A DNA stretch of 64,000 nt, from positions 2,046,001 to 2,110,000 of the forward strand of contig NZ_CP117435.1 in the NCBI RefSeq assembly GCF_030687495.1, in the 5' to 3' direction. The notes under the pieces were generated by a model that made no database searches, had not been told where the DNA came from, and saw only the letters and a list, made by a program, of their open reading frames with translations. This stretch comes from Pseudomonas sp. FP453 (GTDB lineage Bacteria > Pseudomonadota > Gammaproteobacteria > Pseudomonadales > Pseudomonadaceae). Shown here one piece after another: positions 43,836-51,840 of this stretch; position 1 is the stretch's first letter; each line of letters starts with the position of its first letter. The position numbers and the translations under genes were made by a program.

Positions 43836-44161
43836 TGCGGCTGGATGTCCGCTTGGTCGATTTCCACCACGTGGCCGGGGCCCGCATCAAACAGCACATA
43901 GAACTCGGCGGACGGCTTCTTGAAGGTCAGGGTCGAGTCCTGGCCGAGCTTGCCGGGCACCAGGATGGTTTCGTCGTAGCCGATCACATCCAGGGTCACG
44001 CCGGGGGCGCCGCTGCCGTCGGAAAAGCCGCCAGTGCACTGGATCTGCTCGCCGGGGATTTCCTTGCATTCGCACATCGGGTTGTGGGCCAGGGCCAGGG
44101 TGCTGAAGCCGGCACCGATCAACAGGGCCGCGCAGGTGCGCGTCAGGCGCATCAAAGTCAT
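43832..44161 (-). CDS. fpvJ: Small periplasmic protein FpvJ
   Basis: A 109-residue exported protein: signal peptide (CAALLIGAGFSTLALA) then a short beta-rich domain with three Cys residues, two of them in the MCECKE segment. In P. aeruginosa FpvJ interacts with the ferripyoverdine reductase complex. Assigned from operon position and size; coupled by ATGA overlaps on both sides. Confidence 0.82.
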   Translation of the reverse strand: MTLMRLTRTCAALLIGAGFSTLALAHNPMCECKEIPGEQIQCTGGFSDGSGAPGVTLDVIGYDETILVPGKLGQDSTLTFKKPSAEFYVLFDAGPGHVVEIDQADIQPQ

Positions 44162-44694
44162 GGTTTAACTCCTTGCTTGTTCAGCCAGGCAATAGTGGCA
44201 GGCGAGGCCTGGCTCAGCGGGATGGAACCCTGGTGCATGCTGCCGTCCCAGCCTTCCATGGTGACCCACACTTCGGCGTCGGCCGGGGTGCGTTCCGGGA
44301 TCGGCAGGGCGGCGCCCATGCGGTACGGCGTGCCAAAGAAGATCACCCCGGCGGCGCGCAGGCTGCGGGGCTTGCCGATACGCAGGTAGGTGGCCTTGAC
44401 CTGCTCGGCGCAGGTGTCGCACAGGGCGGCGTTGAAGAATTTCATCGGCCCGGCCGGGTCGGGGCGCGGGGCTTCGTTGCGAAACTCGGCAAGGGTCAGG
44501 CTCCAGGGCCCGACCTGCACGTCACCGGCCACGCGTTCGCCGATGCCGGTGTCGCCACGGAACAACGCGGCGTCGGCAAAGTACTTGGGCATGAAACCCA
44601 GGGGCACCAGCAACAGCAGGACATTGATATGGAAACGCCATTTCAGCCAAAAGGCCCGCAGCGGCGAAGGCTGTGCAGCAACGACTTTGCTCAT
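44158..44694 (-). CDS. fpvH: Inner-membrane protein FpvH
   Basis: A 178-residue protein with one membrane helix (FHINVLLLLVPLGFMPKYFADAALF) and a periplasmic domain containing the CDTC pair, which could take part in redox or metal chemistry. It is the second gene of the fpv operon; the family modulates the FpvG reductase. Assigned from context and topology. Confidence 0.83.
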   Translation of the reverse strand: MSKVVAAQPSPLRAFWLKWRFHINVLLLLVPLGFMPKYFADAALFRGDTGIGERVAGDVQVGPWSLTLAEFRNEAPRPDPAGPMKFFNAALCDTCAEQVKATYLRIGKPRSLRAAGVIFFGTPYRMGAALPIPERTPADAEVWVTMEGWDGSMHQGSIPLSQASPATIAWLNKQGVKP

Positions 44695-45893
44695 GGGTGG
44701 GCCTCCGAGGTTTCAGTCTGCATGGCCGGGGTGGCCGCCGGCGCGCGCTGGGTCTTGGCTTCGCGCTTGAGGGCATTGAGGGTGGCCAGGGCGGTGCGTT
44801 TGGTCCAGATCAGCAGGCCGCTCAACACCATCATGCTCATGATCAGGCCGAAAAAGGCCCAGATCAGCTTGATCCACAGGCCGCCAAAGTCGCCGGTGTG
44901 CAGCGGGCGCATGGATTCGGTGACGAACTCCAGCTTCGAGCGGTCGGAGAGCAGGTGCGCCGCAGCGACCTCGCCGTCATACGGGTTGATCTGTGCGGTC
45001 TGGTACATCAGCGGGTACCAGCCGCGGCCGCCAATCTGCAAGTGGCTGTAGGCATTGAGCGGCAGGCTGACGAAACTCGCCTCCAGGCCCGGGATGCGCT
45101 GGGTGGCGATCTTGATTGCCTCGTCCACCGGAATCATCGGCGCTGGCACGCCGGGTTGCGACATCGGCACCTTCTCCCGGGCAATCACCGGGATCACCGG
45201 CTCGGTGGAGATGGAAATCTGGTTGTCCCCCAGGATCGCGCGGATCAGGAACCAGATGCCGGTGACGGCGATCACCAGGATGAACCAGATCGACCAGATA
45301 CCGCTCAGGCGGTGGAAGTCGCCCCAGAAGATCCGCGCACCGTGGCGCACACGCAGGGTGGGGCGCAGGAAGCCTTTCCAGAATTTCTTGTACACCACCA
45401 GCCCGGTCACCAGCGACGCCAGCAGCGGAATGCCCAGCGCCGACACCAGGTACCAGCCCCAGCTGTAGCCATTGGTGAACGGCACCAGCCACCAGCCATG
45501 CAGGGCACGGGTAAAGGCCTGGAAGTTGAAGGACGGGCTGATGCCCTGGATCGCGCCGGTGTAGGGGTTGACGTACACCTCGACGGAGCGCCCGTCGGGG
45601 TAGCTGAGGTCGACGCTGAGGGCGAAATGGGATTCGTCAGGGCGGCTGATCGACTGGACGAACACCGCAGGTTCATCGCGCTTGATGGCGGCGATCACCT
45701 GGTCGTAGCTCAGCGGTTCGGCATCATCCGACGGCTTGCTTGCGCGGATGTCCGGGTTGGCCAGCCAGACGATCTCCTGGCTGACCACCGCCAAGGTGCC
45801 GGTGACACAGACGATCAGTACAAAAAACCAGATGGGCAATGCCAGCCAGCTATGTACGAGAAACCAGAGTTTTGAACGTGACTTCTTCGACAT
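44691..45893 (-). CDS. fpvG: Ferripyoverdine inner-membrane reductase FpvG (PepSY domain)
   Basis: A 400-residue protein with four membrane helices (WFLVHSWLALPIWFFVLIVCVTGTLAV; WGWYLVSALGIPLLASLVTGLVVY; GIWSIWFILVIAVTGIWFLIRAIL; IWAFFGLIMSMMVLSGLLIW) and PepSY repeats between. Conserved membrane histidines (HSWLA, LHGWW, DFHRLSG) fit heme or electron transfer. In P. aeruginosa FpvG reduces Fe3+ in ferripyoverdine in the periplasm so that FpvCDEF can capture Fe2+. It is the first gene of the operon; a weak Fur-like GATGAGAATCGGAAATC lies at about 45989, and the rest of the 253-base gap to leuC holds no gene. Confidence 0.9.
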   Translation of the reverse strand: MSKKSRSKLWFLVHSWLALPIWFFVLIVCVTGTLAVVSQEIVWLANPDIRASKPSDDAEPLSYDQVIAAIKRDEPAVFVQSISRPDESHFALSVDLSYPDGRSVEVYVNPYTGAIQGISPSFNFQAFTRALHGWWLVPFTNGYSWGWYLVSALGIPLLASLVTGLVVYKKFWKGFLRPTLRVRHGARIFWGDFHRLSGIWSIWFILVIAVTGIWFLIRAILGDNQISISTEPVIPVIAREKVPMSQPGVPAPMIPVDEAIKIATQRIPGLEASFVSLPLNAYSHLQIGGRGWYPLMYQTAQINPYDGEVAAAHLLSDRSKLEFVTESMRPLHTGDFGGLWIKLIWAFFGLIMSMMVLSGLLIWTKRTALATLNALKREAKTQRAPAATPAMQTETSEAHP

Positions 45894-46146
45894 GGGGATG
45901 CGGGTCTTGAGCGGAGGGGGCGATGGAGGCCCGGGAAAGGCCGGTCGTAGCTTTTGCTGACGCGACGGGCTGTATCTAAGTTAAGACGGATGAGAATCGG
46001 AAATCCCTAACCCGGAAATGAAAGTAAATGTTTCTGCGCCCCCCGATCGAACACGAAACATGTTCCCAGCCTTCACCCAGGCGCCGTTGATAGGGGCGCC
46101 GGGCTCCGTAGGATGGGCGCATACCGTTGCGTGAGCCCGAAGAAAA

Positions 46147-47565
46147 ATGACCGCCAGAACCCTCTACGACAAACATATCGACGCCCACACGGTGTGCGCC
46201 CTGGATGACCAGGGCCATGTGCTGCTTTATATAGACCGCCAGGTGATCAACGAATACACCAGCCCCCAGGCGTTCAGTGGCCTGCGTGAAGCCGGGCGCA
46301 AGGTGTGGCGCCCCGGCACGGCGCTGGCGGTGGTTGACCATGTAAACCCCACCACGCCTACACGCATTGCGGCGATGTCCGACGCGGGCGGTGCACGGCA
46401 GGTGTCATACCTGGCGGAGAATTGCCGGGACTTTGGCATCGAACTGCTGGACATCCTCGACAAGCGCCAAGGCATCGAACATGTGATCGCCCCGGAGCAG
46501 GGCTTTATCCTGCCGGGCATGGTGATCGCCGCCGGTGACAGCCACACCACCACCTATGGCGCCCTCGGCGCCTTCGGTTTTGGCATCGGCACGTCGGAAA
46601 TCGAGCACCTGCTGGCCTCGCAGACGCTGGTCTACAAGCGGTTGAAGGCGATGCGCGTGACGGTGGATGGCGCGCTGGCGCCGGGCCTGACGTCCAAGGA
46701 TGTGATCATGGCGCTGATCGGCCAGATCGGCGCCTCGGGTGCCACGGGTTACGCCATCGAATTCCGTGGATCGACCATTGATGCGCTGAGCGTCGAGGCG
46801 CGCATGACCATCTGCAATATGGCGGTGGAGGCCGGCGCGCGGGGCGCGTTCATGGCGCCGGATGAAAAGGTCTTCGCCTACCTCAAGGGCAAGCAGCGTG
46901 CGCCGCAAGGCGCGCTGTGGGAGCAGGCACTGGTGGGCTGGCGCCAACTGCATTCGGACGCCGACGCGGTGTTCGACCGCGAAGTGCACCTTGATGCCAC
47001 CACCCTGCAACCCATGGTCACCTGGGGCACCAGCCCCGACCAGGCCGCGCCCATCGGCGCCCGCGTGCCGGACCCGCAAGCAATCAGCGACCTGATCCTG
47101 CGCCAGGACATGCGCCGCGCCCTCAACTACATGGGCTTGGAGGCCGGCATGCCGTTGAGTGACATCGTCATCAGCCATGCGTTTATCGGCTCCTGCACCA
47201 ACGCACGCATCGAAGACCTGCGCGACGCCGCCCGCGTGGTGCGCGGCAAACACGTGGCCGCGCATGTGCGGGCGATGATCGTGCCTGGCTCCACCGAAGT
47301 GCGCGACCAGGCCGAGGCCGAAGGGCTGGCGGCGATCTTTATCGACGCCGGCTTTGAATGGCGCCAGTCGGGCTGCTCGATGTGCCTGGCGATGAACGAC
47401 GACGTGCTGGCCCCCGGCGACCGCTGCGCCTCCAGCACCAACCGCAACTTCGAAGGCCGCCAGGGCGCGGGCGCACGCACCCACCTGATGAGTCCGGCGA
47501 TGGTCGCCGCTGCCGCCATCACCGGCCGTCTCACCGACATCCGCCACTTTGGAGACCGTTCATGA
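46147..47565 (+). CDS. leuC: 3-isopropylmalate dehydratase large subunit paralogue (LeuC-like)
   Basis: A 472-residue aconitase-superfamily protein with the [4Fe-4S] ligands C350 (GSCTNARIEDL), C410 and C413 (GCSMC). It is a full-length LeuC relative, but features such as DHVNPTTPTRIAAMSDAGGARQ differ from the DH.VPT canonical sequences. It is not next to leuB and lies apart from the usual leuCDB operon, so it is probably a second copy acting on isopropylmalate or a related 2-hydroxy-diacid such as citramalate or a methylmalate. It is followed directly by leuD-like. Confidence 0.85.
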   Translation: MTARTLYDKHIDAHTVCALDDQGHVLLYIDRQVINEYTSPQAFSGLREAGRKVWRPGTALAVVDHVNPTTPTRIAAMSDAGGARQVSYLAENCRDFGIELLDILDKRQGIEHVIAPEQGFILPGMVIAAGDSHTTTYGALGAFGFGIGTSEIEHLLASQTLVYKRLKAMRVTVDGALAPGLTSKDVIMALIGQIGASGATGYAIEFRGSTIDALSVEARMTICNMAVEAGARGAFMAPDEKVFAYLKGKQRAPQGALWEQALVGWRQLHSDADAVFDREVHLDATTLQPMVTWGTSPDQAAPIGARVPDPQAISDLILRQDMRRALNYMGLEAGMPLSDIVISHAFIGSCTNARIEDLRDAARVVRGKHVAAHVRAMIVPGSTEVRDQAEAEGLAAIFIDAGFEWRQSGCSMCLAMNDDVLAPGDRCASSTNRNFEGRQGAGARTHLMSPAMVAAAAITGRLTDIRHFGDRS

Positions 47566-48176
47566 GCCTGCAACCCTTTACCCACGTCACCGGCAAGGCC
47601 GCGCCGATGCTGGCGGCGAATATCGACACCGACGTGATCATGCCCAAGCAGTTTCTCAAGGGCATCGACCGAAGTGGGCTGGATCGTGGGTTGTTCTTTG
47701 ATTTGCGCTTTCTGGCCAGCGGTGAGCTGAACCCTGGGTTCGTGCTGAACCAGCCGGGCTGGCAAGGGGCGAGCTTTATGGTGGTGGGGCCGAACTTCGG
47801 CTGTGGCTCCAGCCGCGAGCATGCGGTGTGGGGGTTGCAGCAGATGGGGATTCGGGCGCTGATCGGCAGCAGTTTTGCCGGGATTTTTTATGACAACTGC
47901 CAGCGGAATGGGGTGTTGTTGATTAGCTTGGACGAGGCGGTGTTACAGGGGCTGGGGCAGACGGTCAGCCGGGCGGACGGGGCGCAGATCAGTGTGGACT
48001 TGGAAGCACAAGAGATTCAGTTGGTGGATGGGCAAGTGATCCCGTTCCAGATCGACACCTTGCGCAAGACTGCGCTGTTGTTGGGGTTGGATGCGATTGG
48101 CACGACGTTGCAGCGCAGCGAGCAGATCAAGGCTTTCGAGCGCAAGCACTTGAAAGCCAACCCCTGGCTCAACTAA
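47562..48176 (+). CDS. leuD: 3-isopropylmalate dehydratase small subunit paralogue (LeuD-like)
   Basis: A 204-residue swivel subunit of the isopropylmalate isomerase type (AANIDTDVIMPKQFLKGIDRSGLDRGLFFDLRF; GPNFGCGSSREHAVWGL). It begins in an ATGA overlap with the large-subunit stop, so the pair forms one enzyme. The substrate caveat for the large subunit applies. Confidence 0.87.
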   Translation: MSLQPFTHVTGKAAPMLAANIDTDVIMPKQFLKGIDRSGLDRGLFFDLRFLASGELNPGFVLNQPGWQGASFMVVGPNFGCGSSREHAVWGLQQMGIRALIGSSFAGIFYDNCQRNGVLLISLDEAVLQGLGQTVSRADGAQISVDLEAQEIQLVDGQVIPFQIDTLRKTALLLGLDAIGTTLQRSEQIKAFERKHLKANPWLN

Positions 48177-48194
48177 CACACCTCAGTACAAATT

Positions 48195-48282
48195 GTGGGA
48201 GCTGGCTTGCCTGCGATAGCGGTGGATCAGCTTGCACATCTGTGGCTGACAGACCGCTATCGCAGGCAAGCCAGCTCCCACA
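48195..48282. repeat. REPIN
   Basis: GTGGGAGCTGGCTTGCCTGC and its inverted partner about 45 bases on, between the convergent leuD-like and LysR genes. Confidence 0.86.
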
Positions 48283-48311
48283 TTTGAACGCATTCCAAGC
48301 TGGGGGCCGGG

Positions 48312-49226
48312 TTAGAGTGAGAGCTGTTTGAAGTGCTCCTGCAAAAACTCCACACACGCCCGCAACTTCCCGGAGTGCGCCAGCCGTGTCGGGTACACCG
48401 CCCACACGTTGGCGCTCTGGGAATAGTCATGCAGCACCTGCATCAGCGTGCCTTGCTCCAGCAATGGCTGCACATCCCACAGCGAACGCAGCAACACGCC
48501 GCGCCCATCCAGGGCCCACTGCAACACGATCTCGCCATTGTTCGACGACAACGGCCCACGCACGCGCACGCTGGCCGGCGCGCCGCGGCTCTCCAGGTTC
48601 CAGATGCCAAACGCGTTGTCGCGTTCCTTGATTACCAGGCAATCGTGTTGCTCCAGGTCACCCAACTGTTGTGGTGTGCCTCGGCGCTCTAAATACGAGG
48701 GCGCGGCGCACAGCACCCGTCGATTGCTCACCAGGCGCCGGCCGATATGCTGGCCGGGGATGTCATCGCCGACGCGGATCTCCAGGTCGAAGCCTTCGTT
48801 GACGATATCCACCACGCGGTCGAACAGGTCCAGGCGGATTTCCAGGTCCGGGTACTGTTGCGCCAGCAAGGACACGGCGGGGGCCACATGGTTGCGGCCA
48901 AAGCCGAAGCTGCTGCACAGGTGCAGGCGCCCGCGCGGGCTGTCGTGGGCGTCGGACAGTTCATCGGACAGTTGCTGGAAGTCTTCGAGGATGCGCACCG
49001 CCCAACGCTGTACCCGTTCGCCGTCTTCGGTCACGGCGATGCGCCGGCTGGTGCGGTGCAACAGGCGCGTGGCCAGGGTGGTTTCGAGGATCTGGATGCG
49101 CTTGCTCACATACGCCGGCGATAGCCCCAGCTCATCGGCGGCGGCCGCGAAGCCCGCCTTGCGGATCACGGTGAGGAATACCCGCAGGTCTTCGGGGAGG
49201 GGCACGGTATCTTTCTTATGGGTCAT
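48312..49226 (-). CDS. LysR-family transcriptional regulator (DmlR/TtdR-like)
   Basis: A 304-residue LTTR with HTH FLTVIRKAGFAAAADELGLSPAYVSKRIQILETTLATRLLHRTSRRIAVT and an effector domain (PDLEIRLDLFDRVVDIVNEGFDLEIRVGDD). The N-terminus resembles regulators of D-malate/tartrate dissimilation, which suits the neighbouring isomerase-type leuCD paralogue. It is convergent with leuCD and 39 bases downstream of a dehalogenase gene on the same strand. The ATG at 49226 is preferred over an upstream extension. Its target is inferred. Confidence 0.88.
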   Translation of the reverse strand: MTHKKDTVPLPEDLRVFLTVIRKAGFAAAADELGLSPAYVSKRIQILETTLATRLLHRTSRRIAVTEDGERVQRWAVRILEDFQQLSDELSDAHDSPRGRLHLCSSFGFGRNHVAPAVSLLAQQYPDLEIRLDLFDRVVDIVNEGFDLEIRVGDDIPGQHIGRRLVSNRRVLCAAPSYLERRGTPQQLGDLEQHDCLVIKERDNAFGIWNLESRGAPASVRVRGPLSSNNGEIVLQWALDGRGVLLRSLWDVQPLLEQGTLMQVLHDYSQSANVWAVYPTRLAHSGKLRACVEFLQEHFKQLSL

Positions 49227-49265
49227 CGCAAGCAGACGTGGCGGCATGAGCCGCCAGAATAGCAC

Positions 49266-50141
49266 TCAGCGCAGAAAGGCCAGGACTTCGCCCAACAACA
49301 ACTCGGGGGCTTCCTCGGCGAGGTAGTGACCGGCGGGCAGGGCTTTGCCGCGCACGTTGGTGGCGACTTGCTGCCATTGCTTGAGCGGCTCGAAACAGCG
49401 CCCGACGGTGCCTTCGGCGCCCCACAGCACCAGCAACGGCAGGTCGAGGTGTTTGCCCGCGGCGATATCGGCCTGGTCGTGCTCAAGGTCAATGCCCGCC
49501 GATGCGCGGTAGTCCTCGCAGATGCCGTTGGCGGCGCCCGGCAATTTGATGCAGCGCAGGTATTCGGCGAAAGCCTCATCGGTGAACGGCTTTAACCCGG
49601 CGCTGCGGCTGCCCATCACGCTGCGCAAATACAGCTCGGGGTTGCTCTCGATCAAGGCTTCCGGCAACGGCGCCGGGCGGATCAGGAAGAACCAGTGCCA
49701 GTAGGCGCGGGCAAAGGCTTCGTTTGTTTGCGCGTACATCGCCAGCGTCGGTGCGATATCCAGCAGTACCAGGCGTTGCACGCAGCCTGGGTGGTCCAGG
49801 GCCAGGCGATGGGCGACGCGGGCGCCACGGTCGTGGGCCAGTACCGAGAAGCTGTTGAAGCCCAGGGCGCGCATCAGTTCGACGCTGTCCCGGGCCATTT
49901 CCCGTTTAGAGTAGTTGGCGTGATGATCGTCGGCTGGCGGTTTGCTGCTGTCGCCATACCCGCGCAGGTCGGCGGCGACCACGGTGAAGTGTCGGGCCAA
50001 CTCTTCGGCGACTTTGTGCCAGATCACGTGGGTTTGCGGATGCCCGTGCAGCAGGAGCAGGCCAGGGCCCGTGCCGCCTTTGCGGTAGCTGATGTCGACG
50101 CCGTTGACGTGGCAATGGTCTTTCTGGAAGCCGGCGAACAT
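49266..50141 (-). CDS. Haloacetate (fluoroacetate) dehalogenase-like alpha/beta hydrolase
   Basis: A 291-residue alpha/beta hydrolase with the whole catalytic pattern of fluoroacetate dehalogenases: nucleophile D104 with flanking R105 and R108 (AHDRGARVAHRLALDHP), acid D128, halide-pocket H149, W150 (YWHWFF) and Y211 (CEDYRASAG), and base H272 (PAGHYL). In that family Asp attacks the C-F or C-Cl carbon of 2-haloacids. Epoxide hydrolases share the Asp nucleophile but not the H-W-Y pocket. The ATG at 50141 has an AAGGGG ribosome site; the upstream extension is not protein-like. Substrate by homology, confidence moderate. Confidence 0.82.
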   Translation of the reverse strand: MFAGFQKDHCHVNGVDISYRKGGTGPGLLLLHGHPQTHVIWHKVAEELARHFTVVAADLRGYGDSSKPPADDHHANYSKREMARDSVELMRALGFNSFSVLAHDRGARVAHRLALDHPGCVQRLVLLDIAPTLAMYAQTNEAFARAYWHWFFLIRPAPLPEALIESNPELYLRSVMGSRSAGLKPFTDEAFAEYLRCIKLPGAANGICEDYRASAGIDLEHDQADIAAGKHLDLPLLVLWGAEGTVGRCFEPLKQWQQVATNVRGKALPAGHYLAEEAPELLLGEVLAFLR

Positions 50142-50281
50142 GGAATGACCCCTTGTGAGAATGGTCTGCATCGTCGGACTACTGGGTGGACGAGGCAAGG
50201 CGCAAAGCGTGGAGGGGGTGTTCATGAAGTGTGTAGGAAGGGTCTTTCAACCAATGAAGATCCGGCATGGGAACCGGCTGG

Positions 50282-50370
50282 TGTGGGAGCGGGCTTGCCC
50301 GCGATTACGGAGTGTCAGGCGAGGTATTCGTCACAGGCAGACCGCTATCGCGGGCAAGCCCGCTCCCACA
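50282..50370. repeat. REPIN, CGGGCTTGCCCGCG variant
   Basis: GTGGGAGCGGGCTTGCCCGCGAT and its inverted copy, around about 40 bases. The stem is CGGGC rather than CTGGC, a distinct REP variant from the other elements here. Confidence 0.85.
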
Positions 50371-50388
50371 TTGGATGTGTGTCAGTCC

Positions 50389-50850
50389 TTAACTCTGTTG
50401 GAACATCGCTTCGGCACGCTGGCGAATCTGCGCTTCAGTCAGCTCCTCTTTGTGCGTGGCCATGAACCACACATGGCCGAACGGGTCTTTCAGCGTGCCG
50501 GAGCGGTCGCCGTAGAACTGATCCTTGGGTTCTGAGATCACGGTGCCACCCGCGGCGATGGCTTGTTTGTACTGCGCATCCACATCGTTGACATAGAGGT
50601 GGATACCGACACTGGTATGCCCGTCGCGCGGGCTGCCGAAGGCACTTTCATCGCAGGGCGAGCCGAGCATGATCGGCGAGTCGCCGATGCGTAACTCGGC
50701 GTGGCCGACCTTGCCGTCGGGCATGTCCAGGCGCATGACTTGGATGGCATCGAAGGCTTTTTTGTAGAACTCGATCGCTTCGGCGGCTTTTTCAACGCCC
50801 AGGTACGGCGTAATACTGTGAAAGCCCTCGGGGATAGGTTTGACGCTCAT
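50389..50850 (-). CDS. VOC family protein (PhnB/glyoxalase-like)
   Basis: A 153-residue vicinal-oxygen-chelate protein (HSITPYLGVEKAAEAIEFYKKAFDAIQVMRLDMPDGKVGHAELRIGDSPIMLGSPCDE; FYGDRSGTLKDPFGHVWFMATHKEE) of the PhnB-like subgroup. Function cannot be deduced beyond the fold; members bind metal or small organic ligands. Start at 50850, with GGAGAA upstream. Confidence 0.88.
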   Translation of the reverse strand: MSVKPIPEGFHSITPYLGVEKAAEAIEFYKKAFDAIQVMRLDMPDGKVGHAELRIGDSPIMLGSPCDESAFGSPRDGHTSVGIHLYVNDVDAQYKQAIAAGGTVISEPKDQFYGDRSGTLKDPFGHVWFMATHKEELTEAQIRQRAEAMFQQS

Positions 50851-50924
50851 TTCGTTCTCCTTGGGTGGTGGTTTTGGAGGGACGGCTTTTTCACTATAGG
50901 TCACGTCTCCAAGGCAGCCACCTT

Positions 50925-51374
50925 TCAGGGTTGTGTGGTGGGCTCCAGCAACTGTGCCCCTGGCCCACGCTCTCCCAACTGATCATCCTGATTGCGCAGC
51001 GGGCACGCCTCCAACGACAAACAGCCACAGCCGATACAACCATTGAGCTTGTCGCGCAGCAGCAACAACTTGTTGATGCGCTCATCCAGATCCTCGCGCC
51101 ACAGCGCCGACAGGCGTTCCCAATCCTTGGCCGTCGGCGTGCGCCCATCCGGCAGTGTTTGCAGCGCCTCGCCAATCGTCGCCAGGGGAATGCCCAGGCG
51201 CTGGGCGATCTTGATCACCACCACGCGCCGCAACACGTCACGTGGATAGCGCCGCTGATTGCCCGCGTTGCGATTACTTTTGATCAGTCCCTTGTTCTCG
51301 TAGAAATGCAGCGCCGTCACCGCTACACCGCTGCGCGCCGCCAGTTGGCCGACGGTGAGTTCCTTGTTGATCAT
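50925..51374 (-). CDS. soxR: Redox-sensing MerR-family activator SoxR
   Basis: A 149-residue MerR protein with an N-terminal wHTH ([46 protein letters not shown]), a dimerisation helix and the [2Fe-2S] cluster motif CxxCxCx5C (C113, C116, C118, C124). In Pseudomonas SoxR responds to redox-cycling compounds such as phenazines and controls efflux and oxygenase genes. It is divergent from the monooxygenase gene with a SoxR box between, the same arrangement as PA2273/PA2274. Confidence 0.95.
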   Translation of the reverse strand: MINKELTVGQLAARSGVAVTALHFYENKGLIKSNRNAGNQRRYPRDVLRRVVVIKIAQRLGIPLATIGEALQTLPDGRTPTAKDWERLSALWREDLDERINKLLLLRDKLNGCIGCGCLSLEACPLRNQDDQLGERGPGAQLLEPTTQP

Positions 51375-51394
51375 GCAAAAACCCCTAACAGTGC

Positions 51395-51425
51395 TTGACC
51401 TTGACTTAACTAGAGGTTTTACCCT
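51395..51425 (+). promoter_or_regulatory. SoxR box within a MerR-type promoter
   Basis: A TTGACC -35 (51395-51400) and a TACCCT -10 (51420-51425) with a long 19-base spacer, the hallmark of MerR-activated promoters. Within the spacer CCTTGACTTAACTAGAGG (51399-51416) is a dyad resembling the E. coli SoxR box CCTCAAGTTAACTTGAGG. It drives the gene at 51475. Confidence 0.82.
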
Positions 51426-51474
51426 GCGTGGCATCGGATCGCAAGATTCTGCCTACAGAGAAAGGGGAGTGTTC

Positions 51475-51840
51475 ATGCAGGTATCAGAGAAGAATCGCAG
51501 CTTCACTCAATTGATCGAATTTCAGATCGAACCCCGCCAGCAAGTTGCCCTGGTGGCCGCGTTGAGTACCCAAAGCGAGCGCCTGGCGCAAGGCCATGGC
51601 GGTTTTATCAATGCGAGTGTGCAGGTCAGCGACGATGGGCGACGGGTGCTCAATTACCTGCAATGGCGCTCCCGTGAGGACGGCGAGGCGGCGTTTAAAT
51701 GCTTTGAGCATGGCGAGGAAGATTTCTGGACGCTGATCCGCGCCCACCAGGCCACGGCCGTGACCTTCGGTTCGTTCCAGGTGCTGCGCAGTTTCGAGCG
51801 CAGCCATGACAATGCCTTGCACTGCCGCCTAGATGGATAA
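51475..51840 (+). CDS. Antibiotic biosynthesis monooxygenase-like protein, SoxR target
   Basis: A 121-residue ABM-fold protein (NRSFTQLIEFQIEPRQQVALVAALSTQSERLAQGHGGFINASVQVSDDGRRVLNYLQWRSREDGEAAFKCFE). Homologous in position to P. aeruginosa PA2274, a known SoxR regulon member. ABM proteins are cofactor-free oxygenases of quinones or anthrones, suggesting detoxification of a redox-active quinone. The ATG has an AAAGGGGAG ribosome site. Its end overlaps the convergent sfnR gene by 12 bases. Confidence 0.85.
   Translation: MQVSEKNRSFTQLIEFQIEPRQQVALVAALSTQSERLAQGHGGFINASVQVSDDGRRVLNYLQWRSREDGEAAFKCFEHGEEDFWTLIRAHQATAVTFGSFQVLRSFERSHDNALHCRLDG

Noticed and set aside
45988..46007. Fur box before fpvG
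   Set aside because: Only the left half-site is good (about 7 of 15 positions); mentioned under fpvG but not listed as a feature.
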